From positions 17,890,501 to 17,954,500 of the forward strand of contig NC_091112.1 in the NCBI RefSeq assembly GCF_024713975.1: a stretch of 64,000 bases of DNA, in the 5' to 3' direction. The notes below the pieces were generated by a model. It was not told where the DNA came from. It saw nothing but the letters and a program-made list of their open reading frames with translations, and searched no databases. The DNA is from Paralichthys olivaceus (taxonomy: Eukaryota > Chordata > Actinopteri > Pleuronectiformes > Paralichthyidae). The stretch's first letter is position 1, and every line of letters begins with the position of its first letter. Both the position numbers and the translations under genes were made by a program. This document shows, in pieces, positions 38,762-49,850 of the stretch.

Positions 38762-41700
38762 CAATGCACTCTTTGACCTTGTTTATTGTGCGTTTTCTCA
38801 TTTTTGGAAAAATAATTACGCTTAAAATACTACAACTTACCAATACCTAAGATAGTTGTGCAGATAGATGATGATCTCATTATCATCAGAGCGTTCACAG
38901 ACCCATTTATGGATAAAATTATTATTGTTATTAATAGTAGTAGCATTAAATGTTCAGAGGTCACCATGTTTTTTTTTTACAGTAGACTGGACAAACTAAA
39001 CATCTTTTGAGTTTTTCTGACAACTGAAGGCTCCCACAGGTTCTCTTCCAAGTTTGGAAGGAGAGAATGAGGGGTGTTCAGCTGAAACATGCAACTTCAC
39101 CACTAGATGTCACTAAATTCTACACACTGAACCTTTCAATTAAAGTTAACTTAATTTGGCCTGCTATAGTTCTGTAATATAACATCTGTATCTTACACAC
39201 AAGCAATCACACCCGCATGCACAAACAGTCGGTATCCCACTTACACAGAAAGAGTTCAGTAAAAAAAAAGGCATGCGAGTAGTGGAAGCCCAGGGAGTAT
39301 CCACTGTATTCTCTAACAGAAATGCTGTGAGTGTGCTGTGAAAGGTGCAGCCAGATTCAAAGATGTCAGTCAAAAGCACCTATGTCACTGCTCAACCAAA
39401 GCAGCACTTCAAATTAGTCCAAGCAGGCTAACACTTTGCAAAAACCACGGTTAGTAGAGATCTCTCAGGTTTGTTCAGGGGAGATCCTCCATGACTGCAG
39501 TGCAGAAACAGAGCGTGCCACTGGTTTCTGAACATCTGAGAACTCGTTATTCGGTTGTTAAGTCATGATGTGGGATTTTTGTTTCCAGGTCCAAAATCGG
39601 GTGTTATCAAGATATCACACTGCTACTCTGCTGTCTCTTGCTACAATTGTGGATCTCAGATTGAGAAATAGATTAAATATGAAGAGACACAATGTTGGCA
39701 TACACCTGGTATGCCAACGTTAGCAAGCTAGACTTAGCTTGGAAGCACACGATTCACTTCACAATGATTCAGTTATGCTCTTTTGCTCGAGAATTGTTTT
39801 GCCCTATTTGATCCACCCATGCATTATCTATGCCGTTATCCTTTGAGGGTCGCCTGTGAAGTGGTATTCGCATATTCAGTAACTTTGCACTTGACATCAC
39901 ATCAGGTCCCAAATCTTCTGGTCACAAGCAAACAACAATGAAGCTGTGAATTTATTAACCCTGATGTCTTTGTTAGTGAGGCAGGATTAGCTGCGTTCGG
40001 CTCCAGCTGCCCAACAACCCTTAAAGAAGGTAAGGATAATGGATTGATTTTTCAGGGGTACAAACAGCCTCATGTCTCGTCATCCCCATGGATATGTTAT
40101 ATAATATATATTTATACATCATAAATACATAACATTGTTGTTTCCCTTCCAAAATAAAATGAACTAGTTGGTTTTTGCAGAACATATGACTGAATAAACT
40201 GTCAAGATTATTTTTAACATTGTAAAACCATCTGATTGGCTATTCCTTCTCTGGTCATACATGTGGTCACTTGACAGTTGCTCTTTAAAGTGACATCATC
40301 TCTTTGCTGTTGTTGGATTAAGTCAACTAAGACAATTTTGGTATTTACCATCTTTTTATGTGTAATCCTTAAAAAAGGCTCTGTTCATCACTGCAAAACA
40401 TCAGATTAGTTTATGCTCAGCTAAAATATGTTGCACTCCTGCACCTGCTCTTTACGTAGTGGATGCTGCTCCTGTCAGGCAAACTGAGCCTGAGCCAACC
40501 GACTGAGGTTTCTCTGAGGATCACACCGCTCTAAAGGATCCCTTTGACATGCTTCAGTTTGGATGTAGAAAAACATCCTTTGCTTACAGCGGCTCAAACT
40601 CACTTTGAGTGTTTCCAGGCACAGGTCACATCAGGCTACAGGTGAGCCGACACTAATACATTAATTACAAATGTTCTCTTTTTTTGTAAACTGAGACAGG
40701 AAAAAACCAAGCGTTCAAACAAGAACGTAACACAGTTCATTATTTTTCAGTTGACAACTTGTGGTAACTGACGACCATGTTGTTCAGGAGTTATGTTTAG
40801 CATCTAACAAAACATACCAACATCTTGGTATTTAAACTTTATGCTGTTACTTGATGTTTTGTGTAACTTTGAATGAATGAATGAATGTAGATCAACCTCA
40901 ACACAGTGGATCAGGGAAGAACAGGAAAACCCTAATGTCCAAAAGGATGTGTTCATAGTGTTAATTGTCACGATTTGATCTGAAATGAACCCCTGGCTGC
41001 ATTTTGCTGTAGTTATTATTAGAGCCTAACTCCTATGGATTTTTGGGGGCTGGTTATGTTTTTCAGATAAAAAGAGATGGTAGATCCTTGTTTTTGTTGT
41101 GTACTCACTGCTGAGTGTGCTGAGGAACTGCTCCTGGATGGGATCCGTCTGCTGCCTCCTCTTCTCCAGGATCTTCTTAACTGAGTCGAGCAGGCCGAAC
41201 ACCTGGGCCAGGTTACTGAGCACCGCCACCTCTACCAGACAGGAATCTGGGATCAGTGCGGCAATCAATCAAAGGGTCACATGGTCAGTCAGAAAGGAGG
41301 AACAAATTCAGCTGAAGTATACAATCAATCATTAATATTCAGTGGTTACTCTTACAGAAACCAGCAGTAGCCACAATAAGTTTCTAATGTTGGTTTTTCA
41401 TCCTTCAACTTCCAGCAGCAGCTGAATTTGTTCTTTCTTTCCATTTGTTTGTGCAGCCCAGAGTCCTGCACACGTTCTGTTATGATAATGCAGTTCTCAG
41501 CAGCCAGCGTACATGAGCATGATTCTGTACCTGTGTCCTGTAAGGCCGCCAGATCCCTGAGCTGCTGCACGCCGTTCAGCAGCTCCAGCAGCTCAGTGCT
41601 GATGTTGGTCACCACTTCTCCAAGCAAACCCACGTCGGCAATACCCTTCCAGAAGTTCAGCGTGTCCTCTGTGAGAAGACAGCTTTGTGTTTATTTTGAT

Positions 41701-44700
41701 TTGATTTCCGCGACGGGTTATTGGTATTATGAAACTGAGATGTGTTGGGGTGTGTGAGCTCTCTGACCCGAGATCTCGTTGGATTCCTTCTTGTCCACAG
41801 ACTCCAGTGAGCTCCAGTCCAACTTCCCACTTAAAGCTTCAGGTCTGTCCTCACCCACCGTCCCACCATTACCCAGAACCACCTGAGCTGCAATTTATAT
41901 AGAAGAGCACACATGATGCGACAAGAATAAACACAAATGACTGTGTGTGCCGGTGTGACCAGTGGTAAATGTCTAAGATCTGAGGGTCTGTGGTTCACCT
42001 GTATGGACTTTTAATGATGATGGTCTGAGGAATGAAAAGCTATTGTGACGTACAGTAGACACACCTCAAATACTTAATGGGGCGCAGGAAGTAATTTGCA
42101 TTTAAGACCGGGAGGGTCAGACGTCCTAACACAGCTAAATAAATGAATAAAAACTTGCAGCATGCTTTTGACTGCAGACTCTTACATTTTGATGTTGAAG
42201 CATCTTTTTGATGCGAAGCCTTATAAACAGCCACAGCTAACTTTAACTAAAACATAAAGACAATGAAAGGTTCATCTCATGTCTGAGGAAACTGATTTTA
42301 ATACTATAGTAAAATCAATGGGAGAAAGTGGTTGCCTGTGGGACAGTACTAAGTTTGGAATTCCTGCATTTCTAGCTGTCTCCCAATTCAGGGGCTACCT
42401 CCTTTGGAGGCTGCTGTCGAAAAAAACGCCTCCTTCATGAGACGGTCTGGTCTAGAGAGGATTTTAATTATCAGCATCACCAGCTTGTCCCACCCTTACT
42501 GCTGTCGCCTAGCAACAGAGCTGCAGTTGGACACAATGAGAAAGTTGTAACGCCCCTTGGTTTTTTTCCAGCGTGTTTATCATTAGCTGCTGGTTGAGTT
42601 GAGGCCTGATATATTTAAGCATTGGACTTCTCGTCGCTTCTCGTGCCATTACTTTGAAAAACAATAAGTTGAAATTCAATAAGAATCATACAAATATACA
42701 TACAAATATAATTTCAAAAGTGTTTGATATTTGCAAATAGCTTAGCCTCTGTGAAATTACAGCCTTCCCAACCTATCGGTTACTATACTGTAAAATGTTC
42801 ACAATACCACTGGCGGTTGCTGTTGTTAAAGTACATAGTTAAAGCTGAAAAATGGCCGATGGAGTAAAATCAAAATAACAGATATCCTGCTGGTTGATAG
42901 ATTGTGTTAAATTGTGGTATGTTCTCACCTTGAGAGGATGTGGGCGTGCCCAGTCCGGTGCCATCCGGAGGAAACCGTGTGTTGTTGATGAGAAGGTCAA
43001 ACTTGGTGCTGCGGCACGTGTTGGTGCACAGCGTGCTGTGCTGGTAGAAGTCCAGCTGACCTGAATCCATCATTTTTCTGGAGAGCAGAAACTAAAAATG
43101 TTTTCAAACCGTAATACAACAGAGAGAGGATCGTTCGACACTTACTGGTTCTACATTCACAACATGTGTCTATATTTAAAAATATTATTTCTTTTGGTTT
43201 ACACCAAAACAAACTTCAAACTGACACGTTAATTGTATTATTTGTTACAAGCAGAGGTTTCTCATTGTTTAAATACACAGGCCTTTTGTCTCTGCTGCCA
43301 GTACACAGCATGAAGTGAACTGATTCCTGCTGGACCTCCCCACACTAACAACATGGGCAGTGAGATGGAGATAAACACATACAGTACAAGCATCCCTGAT
43401 AGGAGCCTTTTTCTGGAGTCAAGTCGATGGTGTTTGGAACAAACGTCGGCCATGAGGTGAAAATATCACAAACAAAACAGACAAGACAACATTCCAGGAA
43501 ACACACCTACAGCTACAAATGTAATGTTTCGTGTCGGTAGAATTTTCCAAACCGCACTATGTTTGTCATTTGTCATTAGTAATGCAAGTGTTTAAATCAG
43601 TTTAAACAGCTGGTGTGTTCACATAAATCTGCTTCTTGCCTTGTCACTTTGCTTCTGTTTATTGTGTATTAACATGGCCGACCACACGGTGCACTGTGTT
43701 TTGATTGAAATGTAACAAAAAGATCTTAATCAAAACCCGTTCAGATGATGTGGCTATTGGTCCCACAGCTGCTGGAGTAACGGCACTACCATTATGCAAA
43801 TAGACAAATGAATAATAAGCAGCCCATATTTAACTGTGGTTCAACTCTTCTACATCTGCTGTGGGTTTGAGAAGATGCATTAGCATTTAAAGATCACAAA
43901 GCCAAAAAAAAAATCAGAAAAAAAAACTCTGTGCTGGGTAATAACCTGCGGGAAGTAATTCCCTCCTATCTGCAGCCTGTGTGTGTGTGTCTGTGTGTGT
44001 CTGCTCGTCTCTGTTGCTCACAAAAACTAATAACCACATGTATTTAGTTATTAATCTATGGTGTTGGATCATGAATCTGGATTGTTCCGGTCTTTAACCC
44101 TGAGGTCCAGGCTGTGCGTGTCTCCTGTTGTGAGCAGCAGATGAACGAGGTGTGCACGTGTTTAAATACATGCCTCATAAACTCTGAAGTGAATCAACAA
44201 ACACAAAATAAACTTCAGCACTGTTCAGGTCCTAATAACTTCTGATCAGTGTCGCTGTTTATTGTTAAAGTGTAAAATGAGTGCAGGTCAGGAGAGTGGA
44301 GGGAGTACACTCAGACAGGAGACTCTGACGTGATAAAAGACGACTTGACCTTTAATGTACGTCTGGCCTGATCCTGAAGCAGTGGTGGCTATAATTATGC
44401 AGCGGTGGGACACGGCTAAAAAAATGTACATAGCAGAAAACATGAATCGATCGTGTTCTGTCTCTGCATCAATGCATCAATGTCCAAAGCCATAATCTAA
44501 AGCTGTACACACTATCCGTTACACATGGATCAACATTAGCATTCCTTTGGATTTGCATTATCTGGCCACCTGGCAAATGAACATCTAATACTGTATTCAC
44601 TCTAAATTTGAGCTCTGTTTTGATCACCACCCACTCCTGAGAGAAATACCTGACATTCTTGCTGCTAACTGCTCTGTGTTCAGCAATACATTAGTAAAAG

Positions 44701-47368
44701 CCTGGGTGCAGACTGTGATGCTGGCTAATTATAATGTATGATCCAAACAACCAGCACTAAGAATATTGAAACTTGGCGTTTGGTGCAAGTCTCCTGACCT
44801 GAGCATGACTCCACCCATCCTGATGGCTCTCTTCCAGTCTTTCAGAGTGGCTTTTCCAGAGATGTGCACAAACTGCTTGGGGCTGATCAGCTGGTCTTCA
44901 TACTAGTGGAGAGAGTTGTTGGTTAGGTCACATTGCTGAGTTCTTTAAGACAACGTTGATGATAGAATACTGCAGTAAAACATTAATAGCATTACTGTGG
45001 TCATTTTAAAATCACATGCAGGTTTTTTTTTAATACCATTATGCCCAGAGAGTGGTTAGTGTTATTCTATGTTGAGGTATTAGGGGGTGTAAACTGTATG
45101 AGCCAGTCAAGTGTTATGTTAACAGTAAACACCAACACTTGTTTTTAAATTTAAAATGATTAGGACCTGAACAGTACTGAAGTTTACTTGCTTTGACTTG
45201 AGTTTATGAGACACTGAAAAAAACATTTTGCACAGTCCACCTGCTACACACGAGACGAGGCGTGGTGTGCACAGCCAGGAAATCAGGGTTAAAGTGACTG
45301 GAATGATCCATATTCATGATCCGACACCATCGGCTAACAACTAAATAAACGTGATTGTTTTTGTGAGCAGCAGAGACGAGCAGACACTCCCGCAGACAGA
45401 AGAGAACTTCTTCCCACAGATTATGACTCAATGTGGTGTTTTAACTTCATTGTTTCAGAAGAACTGCCTTTCATCCAGGAACATAAATATGAATTCAGCA
45501 CGTTTTTATAAATCAGTTCTAAGTGTGATTATTATGAAAGAGCAGAGGAGCAGAGTCACTTGTTGAGAAGAGGGGCCACCAAGAGGGGGCCACCAGAATA
45601 CAGTAAAGGCTATAATCAAGAGTTTTTCACCACACAAGCCTTGGTGCATTGATGGAAGTGCATCAAAGTAATAACATCAGTATTAATTGTATTTATTTAT
45701 TTATGTATTAATTATAAGGCGGGGGGGGGGGCTTATTAGCAGGATTTTTGAAAGGCTGACATAGAATGTAATTTAATTTACAGCAGTGTAAAACAATAAT
45801 TTCGAATAAGGCAATTTATTTACTGTTCTGGACCATGAGAAGGGTCAGAAAGTGAACAGAAGGATTATTTATTTTAAAGGATTTATTAATTTAAATTTAA
45901 AAAAAAGTAGCCGGCAGGAGTAACAGTGAAGCTGTATTTATACTGTCACTATAGAATAAACACAAAATTACAATATATAAATAATGTGTATTTTAAGTTG
46001 GTGTTAATATACTGTGTACTTTTCATTTGAATACTACTGCAAGTACGCAGTTGTGATGAAGCTTACATCTTCTGTTGGATGAGCAGCACAAGACGTATTT
46101 GCATTTCTTTTGAGCCACCATTTGTTGCACTGAGCACAGGTTCAAATCATCCAGTTATTTATTGACACTCATTAAAACCCTTAATAGTCTGTTTTCCCTT
46201 GAATAAAACTGTTTTTTCTTAAACAGTCAATAGAACATAAATCATGATTTACTCAACCCATTCAACCATTTACATTTGCAATAAGTACAAGGACACCAGA
46301 AGCTTTCAAGTTTAAAGTGATAAGAGGACACATGTCAACAGTAAAAATGGTCTGTAATTATATTGTTGATGACCACTCAAAGCCCTTCACCCTACAGATT
46401 TGTTTCCTGCTGAGTGACGAACCATTCAGAATCCTTGCTGTAACTGACCTCTATGCTGTCATGTTTGATAATAACAATTCCTAGCATTTTTCCAAGTGCT
46501 TTAATGATAAAGTTCAAATTTCTTTCAAAATAAACTTTCCATAAAGAATTAACCAACCTTCACGCATTTCACGTTGATTCCTGGACACACAAATTTCTTC
46601 AGGAGCAGCATCGCTTTACTGTCGCCGCAGGTTATGGCACAGCCGATCTCCACATCATCTCCCTCTGTTTGTTCTGGAAGAATGAAAAGATGCACGACGT
46701 TCAAACATTAGGAGAGTGAAGAAAACAAGCCTTTCGTTTTGCAATCTGCAAAAACGAATGAATCACTAAATCAATCGCTTTGTCCAAACATCGTCCTGAT
46801 GATCTCTCACCTGGAGGTGCTTCAACAGCCATGACAGCTGCGTCTGTTTCAGCAGATTCATCTCTGAGAAGACAACAGTTAAGATTTTAACATATTGTCT
46901 AGTTAGTACAGATAATGCTGTTTATCGGTTATATGTAGGTGTAGTCGTGCTCTTTGCCTGAGACGATCAGCTACTAAACATTAGTGGCTCATCTCATCAA
47001 CATTGACCTTGATTTCCACAGAGAGTAATTCAAGGATCTTGTTCAAATAAATCAGGGGCGTTTAGGGAACTGATATTTGTCAGTGTGCGCACTTGGGTGT
47101 AGATCCAAATAAAAAAATGAATCTAATTAATTTAAATGTGGTTTCATAAGGAGACTGTTGGGCCTTCTTCGGGGTATGTGCTCTACTGAGTACCATTCTA
47201 GTTGTTTTATTAGTTTACCCCTTGCTTCAGTACATACCCAGTGGTGATCGGCTGGAGCTGGAGGATGACCTGCGTCTTATTAGGGTCGTCGGGGTCCCCC
47301 TCTCCGTCAGCTTTTACCATAACCACCTCCCCCATGGACACTGCAACCTCCTCGGTGGTCGCCATCAT
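37133..47368 (-). CDS. gmeb1: Glucocorticoid modulatory element-binding protein 1, nine coding exons
   Basis: GMEB1 is a nuclear SAND-domain protein that binds ACGT-type sites and modulates transcription, including glucocorticoid responses. Coding exons read on the minus strand, all with GT/AG borders and matching phases: 47238-47368, 46811-46863, 46558-46673, 44799-44902, 42929-43077, 41768-41887, 41531-41668, 41109-41246, 37133-37980. They sum to 1797 nt, or 598 residues plus stop (human about 570). The N-terminus contains KTQVILQLQP, as in GMEB1. The SAND domain lies at about residues 70-155, with FVCPGINVKCVK, KDWKRAIR (KDWK at 121-124) and a Cys-rich tail, TNTCRSTKFDLL. A helical region (EDTLNFWKGIADVGLL, then VFGLLDSVKKILE) follows. 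The last exon has KRPRLQRPAST, TLHPSSGL and TAMQD, which separate GMEB1 from GMEB2. The frame opens with two adjacent Met codons (47366-47368 and 47363-47365). A uORF and a noncoding first exon lie upstream. Identification rests on remembered family sequences; exon borders were read by eye. Confidence 0.96.
38716..38760. repeat. TA microsatellite
   Basis: About 22 TA units in the gmeb1 intron before the last coding exon. Confidence 0.98.
38966..39138 (-). mobile_element. piggyBac-like MITE, partial copy
   Basis: Matches the complement of roughly 3490-3665: ACAGTAGACTGGACAAACTAA, GAGTTTTTCTGACAACTGAAGG and ATTCTACACACTGAACCTTT align with the first copy. About half of the element is missing on the left side. 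It lies in the long gmeb1 intron before the last coding exon. Confidence 0.8.
42378..42560. mobile_element. Short DNA-transposon remnant, family D, in gmeb1 intron
   Basis: AGCTGTCTCCCAATTCAGGG then CCTCCTTTGGAGGCTGC, with a local hairpin CCTCC/GGAGG. Related to the stretch at 24744. Confidence 0.4.
43998..44236 (+). repeat. Inverted repeat arm 1, intron downstream of gmeb1 SAND exon
   Basis: Read on the plus strand, this stretch aligns along its length with the reverse complement of 45159-45387. Shared words include GTCTGCTCGTCTCTG, GCTCACAAAAAC, GGATCATGAAT, TTTAACCCTGA, CTCATAAACTC and CTGTTCAGGTCCTAAT. By eye the match is roughly four bases in five, with small gaps. It lies in the intron 3' of the SAND exon in transcript terms. 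It may be a copy of an unnamed dispersed element or an inverted duplication; I saw no third copy in the window. Confidence 0.85.
44799..44902 (-). CDS. gmeb1: gmeb1 exon encoding the KDWK core of the SAND domain
   Basis: This 104-nt exon (exon 5 counting the noncoding first exon) encodes residues 101-135, including ISPKQFVHISGKATLKDWK, the DNA-contacting heart of the SAND fold. Its length is not a multiple of three, so skipping it would both remove KDWK and shift the frame. The acceptor is CACTAG and the donor CAG/GTCAGG. Unlike its neighbours it sits between two long inverted repeats in the flanking introns, described separately. Confidence 0.93.
45159..45387 (-). repeat. Inverted repeat arm 2, intron upstream of gmeb1 SAND exon
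   Basis: This is the partner of 43998-44236 in opposite orientation, about 920 bp away with the SAND exon in between. It starts ATTAGGACCTGAACAGT and ends GAGACGAGCAGACAC on the plus strand, the complement of the ends of arm 1. In the pre-mRNA the arms could pair and bring the two ends of the 104-nt exon together. Confidence 0.85.
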
Positions 47369-47370
47369 GC

Positions 47371-47430
47371 TCACAACAGACTTGAGAGGGAGGCCGCTTT
47401 CACAGAACAGCTGTCCAGGAGTTTATTCAT
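47371..47430 (-). promoter_or_regulatory. gmeb1: uORF in the gmeb1 5' leader
   Basis: The first three bases of exon 2 after the acceptor CCTCCAG are ATG. They open a 19-codon frame beginning MNKLLDSC that stops with TGA at 47371-47373. Two bases (GC) separate this stop from the first main Met codon at 47366-47368. Such tight spacing suggests termination followed by re-initiation or leaky scanning as a control on GMEB1 output. The frame and spacing are seen directly; use in translation is inference. Confidence 0.6.
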
Positions 47431-47591
47431 CTGGAGGAGGAGTAGAAAAAGAACCTCAAATGAAGGTTGATATTTTGTCACATCTTCCTGTGATCAAGAA
47501 GCATAAGCAGAGATGGAAATTATTGAAATAAAACCTGTTTAGGTAAAGTTGTTTTAGAGTTAACAATAAAATGAATTAGGCTCAATTAAGA

Positions 47592-47810
47592 TCATCTGTA
47601 TTTATATAGCTTTTTTAATCTTGATGACCATTCAGACACACTTTCATACAGTGCATCTATGGGCAGCACTTTTTCTATGAGGGGAAATTCGGGTTCAGTA
47701 TCTTGCCCGAGGACACATGCAGCATGCATGATGGGGAAGACTGGGATCGAACCGCTGACCTTCTGGTTAGAGGACAACCGCTCCACAGCTAGGCACAGCC
47801 AACACATCAC
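47592..47810 (-). mobile_element. tRNA-derived SINE, near full length
   Basis: On the minus strand it begins with a tRNA-like head: box-A-like sequence at about 47779-47798 and a perfect box B GGTTCGATCCC (complement of 47743-47753). A body with GTCCTCGGGCAAGATACTGA follows, then a tail ending AGCTATATAAATACAGATGA. This is a widespread teleost SINE form. It lies in gmeb1 intron 1 next to a MITE. Confidence 0.8.
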
Positions 47811-47815
47811 TGAAG

Positions 47816-48070
47816 CCATTTTCAGACGTGAACTCTAAAGAAAGTCCGTACAATGGGGTACGGACTTTCTCCAGAGTTTGCCTTTCACATATGAAAATGA
47901 AGTAGAGAAATATTGGTACTTTTTTCATTTCGTGTCCGTTGTGCATGACGAACATCATCAACACACCCACTTCCTGACTGTGAATCCTCTGGGTAATCTC
48001 TTGCTGTGTTCTCACAAGCTCACTTGGACCTTCTCCAGAGTTTATACTAAGAAAGTCTGCAGGCCCTGCA
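47816..48070. mobile_element. MITE family A, copy 4, in gmeb1 intron 1
   Basis: CATTTTCAGACGTGAACTCT at the left, GAAAGTCCGTAC and its complement GTACGGACTTTC forming a perfect local hairpin (about 47838-47872), then CTTCTCCAGAGTTTATACTA. It directly abuts a SINE at 47592-47810. Confidence 0.55.
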
Positions 48071-48479
48071 TCTGCTATTAGCATTCTCACATTCAAGGTG
48101 ATGGACAACGCAAAGACAACAGAGAAAATGAAAAGAAATCAATCTCAAATGCAAAGGCACAATTTTAATCAATTTTCAAGCACAATAACAGATTAAATAA
48201 AGAATAATTGAGGTAAAGAGATTCAAAGGGGTAAATGATATAACTGGATAAAATCTGTATATATATATATGAGTATGTGTTAAACTTTACAAATTTAGAA
48301 TGATCAATACAACAGTAAGAGTAATTTAACACTAACACCTTATACTTCAGAAAACCCAGATGATCTGTGCTTGTGAGCTAATGTGAGAAATTCTAACTTG
48401 CTTGATTTATTAAATTATCTTCAATTAACGTTGGTTCACATTAACCACCGGAGCACAACAAGCGGCAGAATGAAATAAC

Positions 48480-49200
48480 CCCGGCTCGGTGCGCTGAGCT
48501 GTGCTTCTGCTCTCACGCTGCCATTTATTCATGAACACCTCCAGCATCAACATGGAGCTTCAACCTGACACCACAGCGCGAGCTGGCTGCTGAGGCTGCG
48601 TTAGCTGCGTTAGCTTCGCCCCGCACACAGACACGCTCGCATGTGATAAAGTGGGTGAATGGCGGTGGTTCAGCTGGCCGCTTTTAGCTGCCGGGATCAC
48701 GCACGGCTCCGCTCGGCGGTGGCCATTACGGCCAAAACGCCAGGGCGTAACTCGATGCGCGGGAATGTGCAGCTCGCCGCCTCAGTAAACTGCCCGACAC
48801 GGCGGAGGCTTTTGCGTTTCCCGTGTGGCGGTTACGTGCCGCCTGTGTATGAACCGTACGTCCCTTCGTAACTCTGCATTTTAACTCTCCGCTCCCCCTC
48901 AAAATGACGTCTCCCCTGTGCGGCGGCACGTACGGCAAACAACGGCGCGGCGACGGCGCTGCTCCTCCATTCTGTGCGAGCCTGCCTCGCCGAGCCCCGC
49001 CGCCGTACGGGCCGAGCCCCGCCGCCGAACCGGCCGCCAGCGTCGTGGGAGCGGCGGGTATTGACGCCCCGCGTGTATTTAAGAGCCCAGAAAGGAGAAT
49101 GAGCGGGTTCTTACCGTTTAATGCAGACAAACACATCCCCAGAAAGTGCACAGACGCGGCGCATGCGTACTCCGCTCATGCAGCTTGACTTCCTGCTGAA
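48480..49200. promoter_or_regulatory. CpG-rich island at the gmeb1 5' end
   Basis: About 700 bp dense in CG dinucleotides, standing out sharply from the AT-rich flanks. It contains an NRF1-type palindrome GCGCATGCG (49159-49167) and an ETS-type core CAGGAAGTC on the minus strand (49187-49195), typical of broadly expressed genes. Four ACGT cores lie at 48834, 48858, 48907 and 48928. Several open frames cross it on both strands, but I read them as by-products of high GC rather than genes. Confidence 0.75.
49115..49200 (-). other. gmeb1: Noncoding first exon of gmeb1 (5' end approximate)
   Basis: On the minus strand a strong donor, AACG/GTAAGAA, sits at 49115/49114, downstream of a GC-rich sequence with housekeeping promoter motifs. 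Splicing to the acceptor at 47431-47433 gives the 5' leader. The transcription start is not fixed by the sequence; the upper limit given here is only a guess from the motif positions. Confidence 0.5.
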
Positions 49201-49379
49201 CAGCGCTCGACTTGTTTCCACGCTCCTGCGAACACGATGCTGAGAAAAGTCCAACTTTCCTCCATCAGACCCCGGAGGAGGACAGAGTTCACCCAGACCC
49301 GAGTGTCCCCAACACGTGGACACACTTTATATGTGTGTGTGTGTGTCTCTGTCTGTCTGATCGGCGATGTAAAACATGT

Positions 49380-49727
49380 CAGATAGATGGACAGAGAGAT
49401 AGACAGAGATAGATATACAGATAAAGAGATAGACAGAGAGATAGACAGATATACAGAGAGATAGACAGAGATAGAGAGATATACAGAGAGATAGATAGAT
49501 AGATCGATAGATGGATATACAGATAGATAGACAGGATGATAGACAGATAGATAGATAGATACACAGATAGAAAGATAGATAGGTAGAATGATAGATAGAT
49601 AGATATACAGATAGATAGACAGGACGATAGATAGACAGATAGATGGATATACAGACAGATAGACAGATAGATAGATAGATAGATGGATATACAGACAGAT
49701 AGATAGATAGATAGATAGATAGATGGA
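49380..49727. repeat. AGAT tetranucleotide array, about 350 bp
   Basis: AGAT/ACAG-type tetranucleotides with interruptions such as GGATATACAG. On the minus strand it reads as endless Tyr-Leu-Ser-Ile codons, which is not a protein. It lies about 180 bp from the CpG island of gmeb1. Confidence 0.95.
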
Positions 49728-49850
49728 TTGATCCCAAATTAAGAAATACCTGTGTTAGAGCACCACAGTATCAGGAAAATAATACAAAAAGCAATATGTA
49801 AAAATATAAGATAAAAAATACAAATGAATCAATAAAGAATATAAAAACAT
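49728..49850 (-). mobile_element. LINE-like 3' tail fragment beside the GATA array
   Basis: GATTGATCCCAAATTAAGAA then TGTGTTAGAGCACCACAG. It directly follows the AGAT array, which would be the element's tandem-repeat tail if the element runs on the minus strand. Partner of 2080-2190. Confidence 0.5.

Noticed and set aside
37133-47368. gmeb2 as the identity of the SAND gene
   Set aside because: The N-terminal KTQVILQLQP and C-terminal KRPRLQRPAST, TLHPSSGL and TAMQD stretches match GMEB1 as I remember it, not GMEB2, and rab42 and snhg12 are neighbours of GMEB1.
48659-49323. Several overlapping open frames in the CpG island
   Set aside because: Open frames on both strands are expected at high GC; none shows conserved motifs and the gmeb1 first exon explains the island.
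49327-49737. Long minus-strand open frame reading Tyr-Leu-Ser-Ile repeats
   Set aside because: It is only the AGAT tetranucleotide array read as codons.
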